In this document: positions 5,586 through 11,966 of the stretch, piece by piece | How positions within the stretch are numbered: position 1 is the first letter of the stretch | Layout of the letters: each line of letters starts with the position of its first letter | NCBI GenBank assembly: GCA_002067855.1 | Contig: MVQS01000299.1 | Span: 1-11,966, forward strand | DNA length: 11,966 nt | Source of the DNA: Syntrophaceae bacterium PtaB.Bin038 | GTDB lineage: Bacteria > Desulfobacterota > Syntrophia > Syntrophales > UBA2192 | Direction: 5' to 3' | The notes under the pieces: model-generated | Database searches by the model: none | Seen by the model: the letters and a program-made list of their open reading frames with translations, nothing else | Told to the model about the DNA's origin: nothing | Program-made: the position numbers and the translations under genes

Positions 5586-6962
5586 GTGGAACATCGAGGC
5601 ACCGTATTATCCGTCCGAGGCAGCGTCGTCGACGTGCGGTTTCCCGGACGCCTGCCGGAGATCCGCCACGTGCTGCGCGCGGGCGACAACGACCGGATCC
5701 GGATCGAGGTCACCGCACACCTCAACGCGGAAGTGGTCCGGGGCATCGCCCTGACTCCGACCCAGGGTCTTGCCCGGGGCTCGGCCGTCCTTGACACGGA
5801 GCAGCCCTTCCGGGTGCCCATCGGAAAGGGCCTGCTGGGCCGCGTCTTCAACGTCTTCGGGGAGGTGATCGACAACGAGCCCCCCGTCGAGGCGGCCGAA
5901 ACCCGGCCCATCCACCGCGAGCCCGTCCCGATCACCCAGCAGTCCACCGTGTCGGAAATCTTCGAGACGGGCATCAAGGCCCTCGACGTCCTCTCCCCCC
6001 TGGAGCGGGGCGGCAAGGCCGGCCTGTTCGGGGGCGCCGGCGTCGGCAAGACGGTTCTCCTCACCGAACTCATCCACAACGTCGTCAGCGGCCACGAGGG
6101 GATCAGCATCTTTTGCGGCATCGGGGAGCGGTGCCGGGAGGGCGAGGAGCTCTACCGCGAGATGAAGGAGGCGGGGGTCCTCAAGAACACGGTCATGGTC
6201 TTCGGGCAGATGAACGAGCCGCCGGGGGCCCGCTTCCGCGTCGGCCACACGGCCCTCACGATGGCCGAGTACTTCCGGGACGACGAGCGGCAGGACGTGC
6301 TCCTCATGATGGACAACATCTTCCGGTTCATCCAGGCCGGCCAGGAGGTGTCGGGCCTCATGGGGCTGCTGCCCTCTCGGCTGGGCTACCAGCCCACGCT
6401 GGCCTCGGACCTGGCGGAGCTCGAGGAGCGCATCTGCAACACGACGACGGGGGCCATCACCTCCATCCAGGCCGTCTACGTGCCCGCCGACGACTTCACC
6501 GACCCCTCCGCCTCGCACACCTTCAGCCACCTGACGGCCTCCATCGTGCTGTCCCGCAAGCGGGCCAGCGAGGGGTTCTACCCGGCCGTGGACCTCCTGC
6601 AGTCGGGCTCCAAGATGCTCATGCCCAACATCGCCGGCGAGCGCCACTACCGCATCGCCCAGGAGGTGCGCCGGAACCTCACCATCTACGAGGAGCTCAA
6701 GGACATCATCGCCATGCTGGGGATCAACGAGCTGTCCCGCGAGGACCAGCGGACGGTCTTCCGGGCGCGCCGCCTGGAGCGCTTCTTCACGCAGCCCTTC
6801 TTCACGACGGAGCAGTTCATCGGCAAGCCCGGCCGCATGGTCAGCCGGGAGCAGGCCCTCGAGGGCTGCGAGCGGATCCTGAACGACGAGTTCGCCGAGT
6901 ACCCCGAGAGCGCGCTGTACATGATCGGAACGATCGACGAGGCGAAGAAAGATGAAGCTTAA
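5586..6962 (+). CDS. atpD: N-type ATPase beta subunit (catalytic)
   Basis: The protein has 458 residues, slightly shorter than the usual 460-480 of F-ATPase beta. It hydrolyses or makes ATP at three catalytic sites of the F1-like head. Visible motifs: Walker A GGAGVGKT (149-156), catalytic GER (180-182, GERCREG where classical beta has GERTREG), Walker B LLMMD (239-243), NIFRF, VPADDFTDP (299-307), and adenine-pocket YPAVD (332-336) and QPFF (403-406). The lever motif DELSEED is NELSRED (381-387). The start is GTG, eight bases after AGGGGGA. The N-type assignment rests on gene order: atpD first, then C, Q, R, B, E, F, A, G, instead of the standard BEFHAGDC. It overlaps atpC by 11 bases. Confidence 0.95.
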   Translation: MEHRGTVLSVRGSVVDVRFPGRLPEIRHVLRAGDNDRIRIEVTAHLNAEVVRGIALTPTQGLARGSAVLDTEQPFRVPIGKGLLGRVFNVFGEVIDNEPPVEAAETRPIHREPVPITQQSTVSEIFETGIKALDVLSPLERGGKAGLFGGAGVGKTVLLTELIHNVVSGHEGISIFCGIGERCREGEELYREMKEAGVLKNTVMVFGQMNEPPGARFRVGHTALTMAEYFRDDERQDVLLMMDNIFRFIQAGQEVSGLMGLLPSRLGYQPTLASDLAELEERICNTTTGAITSIQAVYVPADDFTDPSASHTFSHLTASIVLSRKRASEGFYPAVDLLQSGSKMLMPNIAGERHYRIAQEVRRNLTIYEELKDIIAMLGINELSREDQRTVFRARRLERFFTQPFFTTEQFIGKPGRMVSREQALEGCERILNDEFAEYPESALYMIGTIDEAKKDEA

Positions 6963-7338
6963 GATCCTGCTGCCCGCCGAGGTGTTTCTCGTCGAGGAGG
7001 TCTCGAAGGTGGTCGCCGAGGCAGACAACGGGTTCTTCTGCCTGCTGCCGCAGCACGTGGACTTCACGGCCTCGCTCGTGCCGAGCGTGCTGTCCTACAC
7101 GGCCGGGGGCAGGGAGCACTACCTGGCCGTGGACGTGGGGACCATCGTCAAGAAGGGGCCGGAGGTCCTCGTGTCGGTCCGCAACGTGGCGCGCAGCGAC
7201 GAGCTGGGGACCCTGAAGGACATCGTGACCCGGCAGTTCGAGGAGCTCGACGAGCGGGAGAAGAAGGCCCGGTCCTCCGCCGCGAAGCTGGAGCTCGACC
7301 TGCTCCGCAGATTCATGGAGTTGAGGGAATATGAGTGA
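6952..7338 (+). CDS. atpC: N-type ATPase epsilon subunit
   Basis: The protein has 128 residues. It starts inside the end of atpD and overlaps atpQ by eight bases. Residues 1-80 give the beta-sandwich of the epsilon family (LKILLPAEVFL, then LLPQHVDF where classical epsilon has the LPGH-type turn, and DVGTIVKKG). Residues 84-125 are a charged helical hairpin (TLKDIVTRQFEELDEREKK). Epsilon sits on the central stalk with gamma, couples rotation to the c ring, and in many species inhibits hydrolysis through its C-terminal helices. The second gene position directly after atpD is standard for N-ATPases. Confidence 0.88.
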   Translation: MKLKILLPAEVFLVEEVSKVVAEADNGFFCLLPQHVDFTASLVPSVLSYTAGGREHYLAVDVGTIVKKGPEVLVSVRNVARSDELGTLKDIVTRQFEELDEREKKARSSAAKLELDLLRRFMELREYE

Positions 7339-7660
7339 CGAACATCTGACTCCGAGCGAGCGGCGCGTCAAGGCCGCCGAGACCTACACGAAGAACGTGG
7401 GCAAGAAGGAGGCGCGGCGCCTCAAGGGCAAGACCCAGAAGGACGAGACGATCTGGTTCGGGCTGGGGATGTTCGGCATCGTGGGCTGGTCCGTCGCGAT
7501 CCCGGCCCTCGTCATGACCGCCCTCGGCCTCTGGATCGACCGGACCTGGCCCAGCCGGTTCTCCTGGACCCTCATGATGCTGATCATGGGGGTCGCCGTG
7601 GGGTGCATGAACGCCTGGTACTGGGTGAAACGCGCAAGACAGGACATCATAAAGGATTAG
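7331..7660 (+). CDS. atpQ: AtpI-like membrane protein of the N-ATPase operon
   Basis: The protein has 109 residues. A basic soluble N-terminus (1-40) is followed by two membrane helices at about 42-67 and 78-98, with the linker GLWIDRTWPSRFSW and a basic C-terminal end (WVKRARQ). This two-helix pattern with G-L-x-x-D between the helices resembles the AtpI/F0F1-gene1 family. AtpI proteins assist c-ring assembly and possibly Mg2+ supply. In N-ATPase operons the gene in this position is called atpQ, and its exact role is not settled. It overlaps the end of atpC (ATGAGTGA), implying translational coupling. No ribosome binding site of its own is needed. Confidence 0.82.
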   Translation: MSDEHLTPSERRVKAAETYTKNVGKKEARRLKGKTQKDETIWFGLGMFGIVGWSVAIPALVMTALGLWIDRTWPSRFSWTLMMLIMGVAVGCMNAWYWVKRARQDIIKD

Positions 7661-7721
7661 GGGCCATTCCCCCGTGAGAGGCTGTGACCGGGGAACGGGG
7701 AAGGCACCGAACTTCGAGACG

Positions 7722-7727
7722 TAAAAT
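7722..7727 (+). promoter_or_regulatory. Weak -10-like box within the atpQ-atpR gap
   Basis: TAAAAT lies in the 165-base gap and is followed by AAGGAG (7732-7737). No acceptable -35 box is seen 16-18 bases upstream. It could be a weak internal promoter or nothing. Confidence 0.2.
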
Positions 7728-7760
7728 ACTCAAGGAGTCGATAGCCCCCCATGTCCGTGA

Positions 7761-7800
7761 GGGTCCGGGACTCGGGGAAGAGGTTCCCGGTCCCGGTCCC
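7761..7800 (+). ncRNA. Strong RNA stem-loop between atpQ and atpR
   Basis: The arms GGG-T-CCGGGAC-TCG-GGGAA and TTCCC-G-GTCCCGG-T-CCC pair over 15 base pairs, with one T-T mismatch, one 3x1 internal bulge and a GAGG loop (7780-7783). The core without the outer pairs is 7765-7796. There is no T run, so it is not an intrinsic terminator. It ends 25 bases before the atpR ATG at 7826. Intergenic hairpins in ATPase operons can set segmental mRNA stability; that role here is inferred. Confidence 0.6.
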
Positions 7801-7814
7801 CACGGGCTTCAATG

Positions 7815-7821
7815 AGAGGAG
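7815..7821 (+). promoter_or_regulatory. Ribosome binding site selecting the atpR start at 7826
   Basis: AGAGGAG ends four bases before the ATG at 7826. The alternative upstream ATG at 7751 has AAGGAG 13 bases away, and using it would put the stem-loop of 7761-7800 inside the coding region. Confidence 0.6.
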
Positions 7822-7825
7822 ACGC

Positions 7826-8131
7826 ATGGGAGACTCGATGCTTTCGTTTCTGGCCGGAATCGCCCTCGGCGGGGTCTTCTTCGGGGGACTCTGGGAGACG
7901 ATCCGGCGCCTCCCCGGGGCGGGGAACCCGTTCCGGAGGATGACCGTGAGCTTCCTGCTGCGGGTCTGCGTCGCACTGGCGGGTTTCATCGCGATCTCCC
8001 GGGGCGGCTGGGTGCCCCTGGCCGCGGCCCTGGCCGGGTTTGTCCTGGCGCGGGAGATCCTGGTGAGAAAACTCGGACACACCTCGTACGGCTTGTTCGG
8101 AGGGACGCTGCATGGAAATCGTAGCCATTGA
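7826..8131 (+). CDS. atpR: N-ATPase-specific membrane protein AtpR
   Basis: The protein has 101 residues from the ATG at 7826. It has three predicted membrane helices (about 5-24, 41-57, 61-79) separated by basic loops (ETIRRLPGAGNPFRR and AREILVRKLG) and a short polar tail. An arginine (R46) lies within the second helix. Size, helix number and position between atpQ and atpB match AtpR, a family known only from N-ATPase operons. It has been proposed to interact with the c-subunit carboxylate through a buried charge during rotor assembly; that role is not demonstrated. An upstream in-frame ATG at 7751 would add 25 polar residues, which I judge untranslated. The end overlaps atpB by 20 bases, so translation of the two is probably linked. 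Confidence 0.75.
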   Translation: MGDSMLSFLAGIALGGVFFGGLWETIRRLPGAGNPFRRMTVSFLLRVCVALAGFIAISRGGWVPLAAALAGFVLAREILVRKLGHTSYGLFGGTLHGNRSH

Positions 8132-8846
8132 TCAGATCAGCCCCGACCAGGTCATCCTCTTCGCGTGGGGCTTCGTCCGGATCAACGCGACGCTGGTCTA
8201 CACGTGGCTCATCATGGGACTGCTCGTCATCGGTTCCATCGCGATCACGGGGAACCTCAGCACGGAGCGGACCCTGTCGCGCTGGCAGAACCTGCTCGAG
8301 GTCATCGTGGGGACCATCCGCTCGGAGATCCGCGAGATCGCCCACGAGGGCACCGACACGTACTTCCCCTTCATCGCGACGCTGTTCCTGTTCATCCTCT
8401 TCTCGAACCTCTTCACCTTCATCCCGGGCTACGTCGCGCCGACCTCGTCCCTGACCACCACGGCCGCCATGGCGATCATGGTCTTCATCGCCGTCCCGAT
8501 GTACGGCATCGCGAAGAACGGGATCCTGGAGTACCTGAAGGAGTACTTCCGGCCGACGTTCATCTTCTTCCCCTTCCATGTGATGGGGGAGTTTTCCCGG
8601 ACCCTGGCCCTGGCCGTCCGGCTCTTCGGCAACCTCATGAGCCACGAGAAGGTCATCGCCATCCTGCTCGCCGTGACCCCGCTGTTTTTCCCGGTGGTCA
8701 TGCAGGCCCTCGGGCTCCTGATCGGCATCATCCAGGCCTACATCTTCGCGATCCTGGCGATGGTCTACATCGCCTCGGCGACGCAGACCCACGAGGAGGC
8801 GGGTCACAAACCGAAGAAAGACACGGAAGCCGTGAAAATCCAGTAA
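8112..8846 (+). CDS. atpB: N-type ATPase subunit a (ion channel stator)
   Basis: The protein has 244 residues and is an integral membrane protein with about five to six helices. The hallmark helix is AVRLFGNLMSHEK, with the essential stator arginine at R170 (equivalent to E. coli aR210). The final helix carries GLLIGIIQAYIFAILAMVYI, with Gln209 where E. coli has aQ252. The family motif PTSSLTTT is at 110-117. Subunit a forms the two half-channels that bring the coupling ion to and from the c ring. The start is inside the end of atpR. It is followed 17 bases later by atpE. Confidence 0.94.
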   Translation: MEIVAIDQISPDQVILFAWGFVRINATLVYTWLIMGLLVIGSIAITGNLSTERTLSRWQNLLEVIVGTIRSEIREIAHEGTDTYFPFIATLFLFILFSNLFTFIPGYVAPTSSLTTTAAMAIMVFIAVPMYGIAKNGILEYLKEYFRPTFIFFPFHVMGEFSRTLALAVRLFGNLMSHEKVIAILLAVTPLFFPVVMQALGLLIGIIQAYIFAILAMVYIASATQTHEEAGHKPKKDTEAVKIQ

Positions 8847-8863
8847 AGAAAGGAAGGATCGGT

Positions 8864-9142
8864 ATGGACAGCATGAGCATTGTGGCAATGGCGTCGATCA
8901 TTACGGCAGGCATTTGCATGGGGATCGGTGCGATCGGCCCCGGGTTCGGCATGGGAAGGGCCGTGCAGGGGGCGCTCAACTCGATCGCGCAGCAGCCCGA
9001 CGAGCGGAACTCGCTGACCCGGACCCTCTTCGTCGGTCTGGCCATGATCGAGTCCATCGCGATCTACTGCTTCGTGATCTCTATGATCCTGGTCTTCGCG
9101 AACCCGTTCTGGACCTACGTGATGAAAAAGGCAGGAGGATGA
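8864..9142 (+). CDS. atpE: N-type ATPase subunit c (rotor ring proteolipid)
   Basis: The protein has 92 residues and two membrane helices with the polar loop QQPDERNS (43-50). Helix 1 holds GAIGPGFGMGRA and helix 2 holds the ion carboxylate in MIESIAIY (E63), then S64 and Y68. Compared with the Na+ ring of Ilyobacter tartaricus, the Glu, Ser and Tyr are conserved. However, the helix-1 glutamine (Q32) is methionine (M30) and the threonine after the serine (T67) is isoleucine (I65). Monomers form the rotating ring; its stoichiometry cannot be read from sequence, although an N-ATPase ring of 17 is known from Burkholderia pseudomallei. The RBS is AGGAAGG. It ends three bases before atpF. Confidence 0.95.
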   Translation: MDSMSIVAMASIITAGICMGIGAIGPGFGMGRAVQGALNSIAQQPDERNSLTRTLFVGLAMIESIAIYCFVISMILVFANPFWTYVMKKAGG

Positions 9143-9145
9143 TCC

Positions 9146-9916
9146 ATGCACATCGACTGGTTTGTGTTCCTGTGCCAGATCGTCAACCTCCTGCTCCTGC
9201 TGTGGCTGCTGAAGAAGTTCCTCTACGGGCGGATCATCCAGGCCATGGACGCGCGGGAGGCGAAGATCGCCGCCACCTTCGAGGAGGCCGAGAAGGCCCG
9301 CGAGGCGGCCCGCGCGGCCGAGGACCAGTACGGGGAGCGCCTCCGGCGGCTCGAGGCGGAGTACGAGGCGATGATGAACCGGGCCCGCGAGGAGGCCGAA
9401 ATCCGGCGCAAGGAGATGCTGGACCTGGCCCGGGCGGAGGTGGACAAGCTGCAGGCGCGGTGGATCGAGACGATCCGGTCCGAACGGGACGCCTTCCTGC
9501 AGGAGCTCCGGCGAATGGCGGGCACGCAGATCTACGCCATCACCCGCCGGGTGCTCAAGGACCTGGCCGACGTGGATCTCGAGAAGCGCATCGTGGAGAT
9601 CCTGATGGAGCGGATCGAGACGATGGACGAGGCGGAGCGCAGGAAGTTCAGGGACTCCATCGCCGAGGGCGGGCCCGTCATCGTGCAGAGCGCCTTCGAC
9701 ATCCCCCCGGACGAGCAGCGCAAGCTCGATGAGGCCATCCACCGGCACATCGCAGGCGGCGCCGAGGTCGTCTTCGAGCGCACCGATGACGTGATGACGG
9801 GCTACGAGCTGAAGTCGGACGGGCACAAGATCGCCTGGAGCATCAAGGACTACGTCGATTCCCTCGAGGAGAAGTTCTACCACGCCCTCTACGAGGAAGC
9901 GCAGGAAAAGCGATAG
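9146..9916 (+). CDS. atpF: N-type ATPase subunit b with delta-like C-terminal domain
   Basis: The protein has 256 residues, against about 156-170 for ordinary b. Residues 5-27 are a single N-terminal membrane helix, and 35-130 are a long charged coiled coil (the peripheral stalk). Residues 177-245 read like the C-terminal domain of delta/OSCP: PVIVQSAFDIPPDEQ, then a helix, EVVFERTDDVMTGYELK, and WSIKDYVDSLEEKF. This matches the delta pattern of strand, SA-x-x-L, helix, strand, D-x-x-x-x-G, strand, S-x-x-x-x-L. No separate delta gene is present among the nine genes seen, so this fused tail probably does delta's job of tying the stalk to the alpha subunits. The RBS AGGAGG lies within the end of atpE. 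atpA follows after 12 bases. Confidence 0.88.
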   Translation: MHIDWFVFLCQIVNLLLLLWLLKKFLYGRIIQAMDAREAKIAATFEEAEKAREAARAAEDQYGERLRRLEAEYEAMMNRAREEAEIRRKEMLDLARAEVDKLQARWIETIRSERDAFLQELRRMAGTQIYAITRRVLKDLADVDLEKRIVEILMERIETMDEAERRKFRDSIAEGGPVIVQSAFDIPPDEQRKLDEAIHRHIAGGAEVVFERTDDVMTGYELKSDGHKIAWSIKDYVDSLEEKFYHALYEEAQEKR

Positions 9917-9928
9917 CAGGGGGACAAC

Positions 9929-11485
9929 ATGAGCATACCCAGAGAGAAGGAAGAGCTGAAGGAGTTCCTCGACGACACCTTCAAGACGATGGACCGAGTC
10001 CTCGAGGATCAGCACCCGGAGCTCCGGGAGCGGGAGGTCGGGCTCGTCAAATACGTCGGCCACGGCATCGTCCGGGTCGGGGGCCTGCCCAACATCAAGG
10101 CCGAGGAGGTCGTCCTGTTCCCGAAGAACGTGCAGGGCCTGGTCTTCAATATCGACCCCGAGGAGATCGGGATCATCCTCCTGGGCCCCAGCGAGCACAT
10201 CGTGGCCGGCTCCGAGGTGAGGCGCACGGGACGCATCCTCGACGTCCCCGTCGGGGAGGGGCTCATCGGGCGCGTCGTCGACGCCATCGGGCGCCCCCTG
10301 GACAACCAGGGGGAGATCCGGGCGGTCAAGCGCCTGCCCGTCGAACGAGAGGCGCCCCCCGTCATGGCCCGCGACCCCGTCACGGCGCCGCTCCAGACGG
10401 GGATCAAGGTGGTCGACGCCCTCATCCCCATCGGCCGGGGCCAGCGGGAGCTCATCGTCGGCGACCGCCAGACCGGCAAGACCGCCATCGCCGTGGACAC
10501 GATCATCAACCAGTGGGACAAGGGTGTCATCTGCATCTACTGCGCCGTCGGCAAGAAGGCCTCCGACGTGGCCAAGGTCATTGCAGACCTCAGGCAGCAC
10601 GACGCCCTGAAGTACACCATCGTCGTCGTCGCCACCGGCGAGGACCCCCCGGGGCTGCAGTTCATCGCCCCCTACGCGGCCACCTCCATGGGCGAGTACT
10701 TCATGTCCAAGGGCGTCGACGTGCTCATCGTCTACGACGACCTGACCTACCACGCCCGGGCCTACCGGGAGCTGTCGCTGCTGCTGAGGCGCCCGCCGGG
10801 CCGCGAGGCGTTCCCGGGGGACATCTTCTACATCCACTCGCGCCTGCTCGAGCGCTCCACGCACCTGCGCAAGGAGCACGGCGGCGGGTCGCTCACGTCC
10901 CTGCCCATCGTCGAGACGGAGGCCCAGGACATCTCGGCCTACATCCCGACGAACCTCATCTCCATCACCGACGGGCAGATCTACCTCTCGCCGCGCCTGT
11001 TCCAGAAGGGGATCCTGCCGCCCGTGGACGTGGGCAAGTCCGTCTCCCGCGTGGGAGGCAAGTGCCAGCTGCCCGCCTACCGGGCCGTCGCGGGCGATTT
11101 GCGCATCTCCTACTCGCAGTTCGAGGAGCTGGAGACCTTCTCGCGCTTCGGCACCCGCCTCGACGAGGCGACGCGCCGGGTGCTCGAGCGCGGCTGGCGG
11201 GTGCGCGAGATCCTCAAACAGCCGCAGTACAAGCCCATCCGCGTGGCCGAGCAGATCGCGGCCCTGCTGGCCATCACGGGCGGCACGCTCGACGGCGTCC
11301 CGCTGGACAGGATCGGGGAGGCGGAGGCGGCGCTGCGGAAAGAGACGGTCGAGCAGTCCCCCGCGCTCTGCGGCCGGATCGAGTCGGGGGAGAAGCTGGC
11401 CGCCGACGACCGCAAGCACCTTCTCGAGGTGGCCAGGGCCGCCGCGGAAACCATGAAGGCCGAGGAGAACCATGCAGACCATTGA
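9929..11485 (+). CDS. atpA: N-type ATPase alpha subunit
   Basis: The protein has 518 residues, close to the normal 500-515. It is the non-catalytic nucleotide-binding partner of beta in the hexameric head. Motifs: N-terminal stalk-binding helix rich in Lys and Glu (1-35), VGEGLIGRVVDAIGRPLDN (108-126), Walker A GDRQTGKT (178-185), Walker B VLIVYDD (265-271), and the arginine finger in SVSRVGG (R374) that reaches into the beta catalytic site. The RBS is CAGGGGGA. The last 14 bases overlap atpG. The extra residues at the N-terminus (about ten ahead of the usual start of homology) could contact the delta-like tail of the b subunit. Confidence 0.95.
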   Translation: MSIPREKEELKEFLDDTFKTMDRVLEDQHPELREREVGLVKYVGHGIVRVGGLPNIKAEEVVLFPKNVQGLVFNIDPEEIGIILLGPSEHIVAGSEVRRTGRILDVPVGEGLIGRVVDAIGRPLDNQGEIRAVKRLPVEREAPPVMARDPVTAPLQTGIKVVDALIPIGRGQRELIVGDRQTGKTAIAVDTIINQWDKGVICIYCAVGKKASDVAKVIADLRQHDALKYTIVVVATGEDPPGLQFIAPYAATSMGEYFMSKGVDVLIVYDDLTYHARAYRELSLLLRRPPGREAFPGDIFYIHSRLLERSTHLRKEHGGGSLTSLPIVETEAQDISAYIPTNLISITDGQIYLSPRLFQKGILPPVDVGKSVSRVGGKCQLPAYRAVAGDLRISYSQFEELETFSRFGTRLDEATRRVLERGWRVREILKQPQYKPIRVAEQIAALLAITGGTLDGVPLDRIGEAEAALRKETVEQSPALCGRIESGEKLAADDRKHLLEVARAAAETMKAEENHADH

Positions 11486-11966
11486 GTCGCTGAAGCGGAA
11501 GATCCAGAGCGCCCAGGACCTCCTCGGGGTCGTCAAGACGATGAAGGCCCTGGCGGCCGTGAGCATCCGGCAGTACCAGAAGGCCGTCGAGTCCCTCGCG
11601 GAGTACAACCGCACCGTCGAGATGGGGCTCCAGGTGGTCCTCAAGCGCAGCCGGGGAAGTTTCGCGCCCCTGCGCGCGTCCTCGGCGAAGCGCCTCGGCG
11701 TGATCGTGTTCGGCTCCGACCAGGGGCTCTGCGGGCAGCTCAACAATCTCATCGCCGCCCACGCCGTCGACGGGATGAAGGCCCTGTCGGTCCCGAAGGA
11801 GAACTGCATCGTCATCGCCGTGGGCGTCCGCGTGGCCGACATCCTCGAGGACGCGGGCTACCGGGTTTTCGAGGTGCTCAGCACGCCGGGCTCGACGGGC
11901 GGCATCACCCCCATGGTGCAGGACATCACGACGCTGCTGGAGGACTGGCGGTTCAAGCGCCAGATC
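11472..11966 (+). CDS. atpG: N-type ATPase gamma subunit, N-terminal part (runs off the right edge)
   Basis: The 165 codons visible are all open; the family is normally about 280-300 residues, so roughly half is present. Residues 1-55 are the N-terminal helix that runs up the hexamer core (ESLKRKIQSAQDLLGVVKTM, then SIRQYQKAVESL). The hallmark turn FGSDQGLCGQLNN is at 80-92. Gamma is the central rotor shaft linking the c ring to the catalytic head. The start lies inside the end of atpA, with GAGGAG just upstream. Gamma is the last gene in standard N-ATPase operons, so the operon probably ends soon after this window. Confidence 0.92.
   Translation, partial: MQTIESLKRKIQSAQDLLGVVKTMKALAAVSIRQYQKAVESLAEYNRTVEMGLQVVLKRSRGSFAPLRASSAKRLGVIVFGSDQGLCGQLNNLIAAHAVDGMKALSVPKENCIVIAVGVRVADILEDAGYRVFEVLSTPGSTGGITPMVQDITTLLEDWRFKRQI

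Noticed and set aside
8804..11842. A 1012-codon open frame on the minus strand antisense to atpB-atpG
   Set aside because: It lies opposite well-supported ATPase genes. The composition is typical of the complement of GC-rich codons, with few stops, and no domain is recognisable.
1..11966. CRISPR arrays, tRNA or rRNA genes, insertion sequences, attachment sites
   Set aside because: I found no spaced repeat array, no cloverleaf-like sequence, no transposase or integrase motifs and no terminal inverted repeats flanking any block.

Overview
The window is a GC-rich (I estimate mid-60s percent), gene-dense bacterial chromosome segment. Three things suggest a Desulfobacterota (former Deltaproteobacteria) genome of the syntrophic or sulfate-reducing kind: multi-PAS one-component regulators with LuxR-type DNA-binding ends, RsbRD-N-like helical sensor proteins, and an N-type ATPase operon. 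This assignment is an inference from gene content; no 16S rRNA or other marker is present.

Layout. (1) Positions 1-170, minus strand: the first 56 codons of an exported patatin-like phospholipase that runs off the left edge. (2) 171-456: a divergent intergenic region with a sigma70-like promoter candidate facing each way. (3) 457-1935: an exported or membrane-anchored permuted papain-fold (YiiX/NlpC-P60-like) protein. It overlaps by ATGA with (4) 1932-3830, a regulator with three near-identical PAS repeats, a coiled coil and a LuxR-type helix-turn-helix. (5) 3831-4087: an intergenic region with an AT-rich, operator-like island followed by a very G-rich leader. (6) 4088-4939 and 5013-5528: two paralogous genes with an RsbRD-N-like sensor domain. 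The first carries four extra membrane segments and the second is the bare domain. (7) 5586 to the right edge: atpD-atpC-atpQ-atpR-atpB-atpE-atpF-atpA-atpG, the diagnostic order of N-ATPases, the side branch of F-type rotary ATPases. The gamma gene is cut by the window end.

The ATPase operon is compact, with most genes overlapping or separated by fewer than 20 bases. The exception is a 165-base gap between atpQ and atpR that contains a strong RNA stem-loop. There is no stand-alone delta gene; the long b subunit ends in a delta-like domain. The c subunit has the carboxylate, serine and tyrosine of a Na+ site but lacks the glutamine and threonine, so the coupling ion is uncertain. The two sensor genes point the same way and lie 57 bases upstream of atpD with no visible terminator, so they may be co-transcribed with the pump. 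The PAS-LuxR protein is a plausible controller of the AT-rich promoter region in front of them. A linked sensor, regulator and auxiliary ion-pump module is the most interesting hypothesis in the window.
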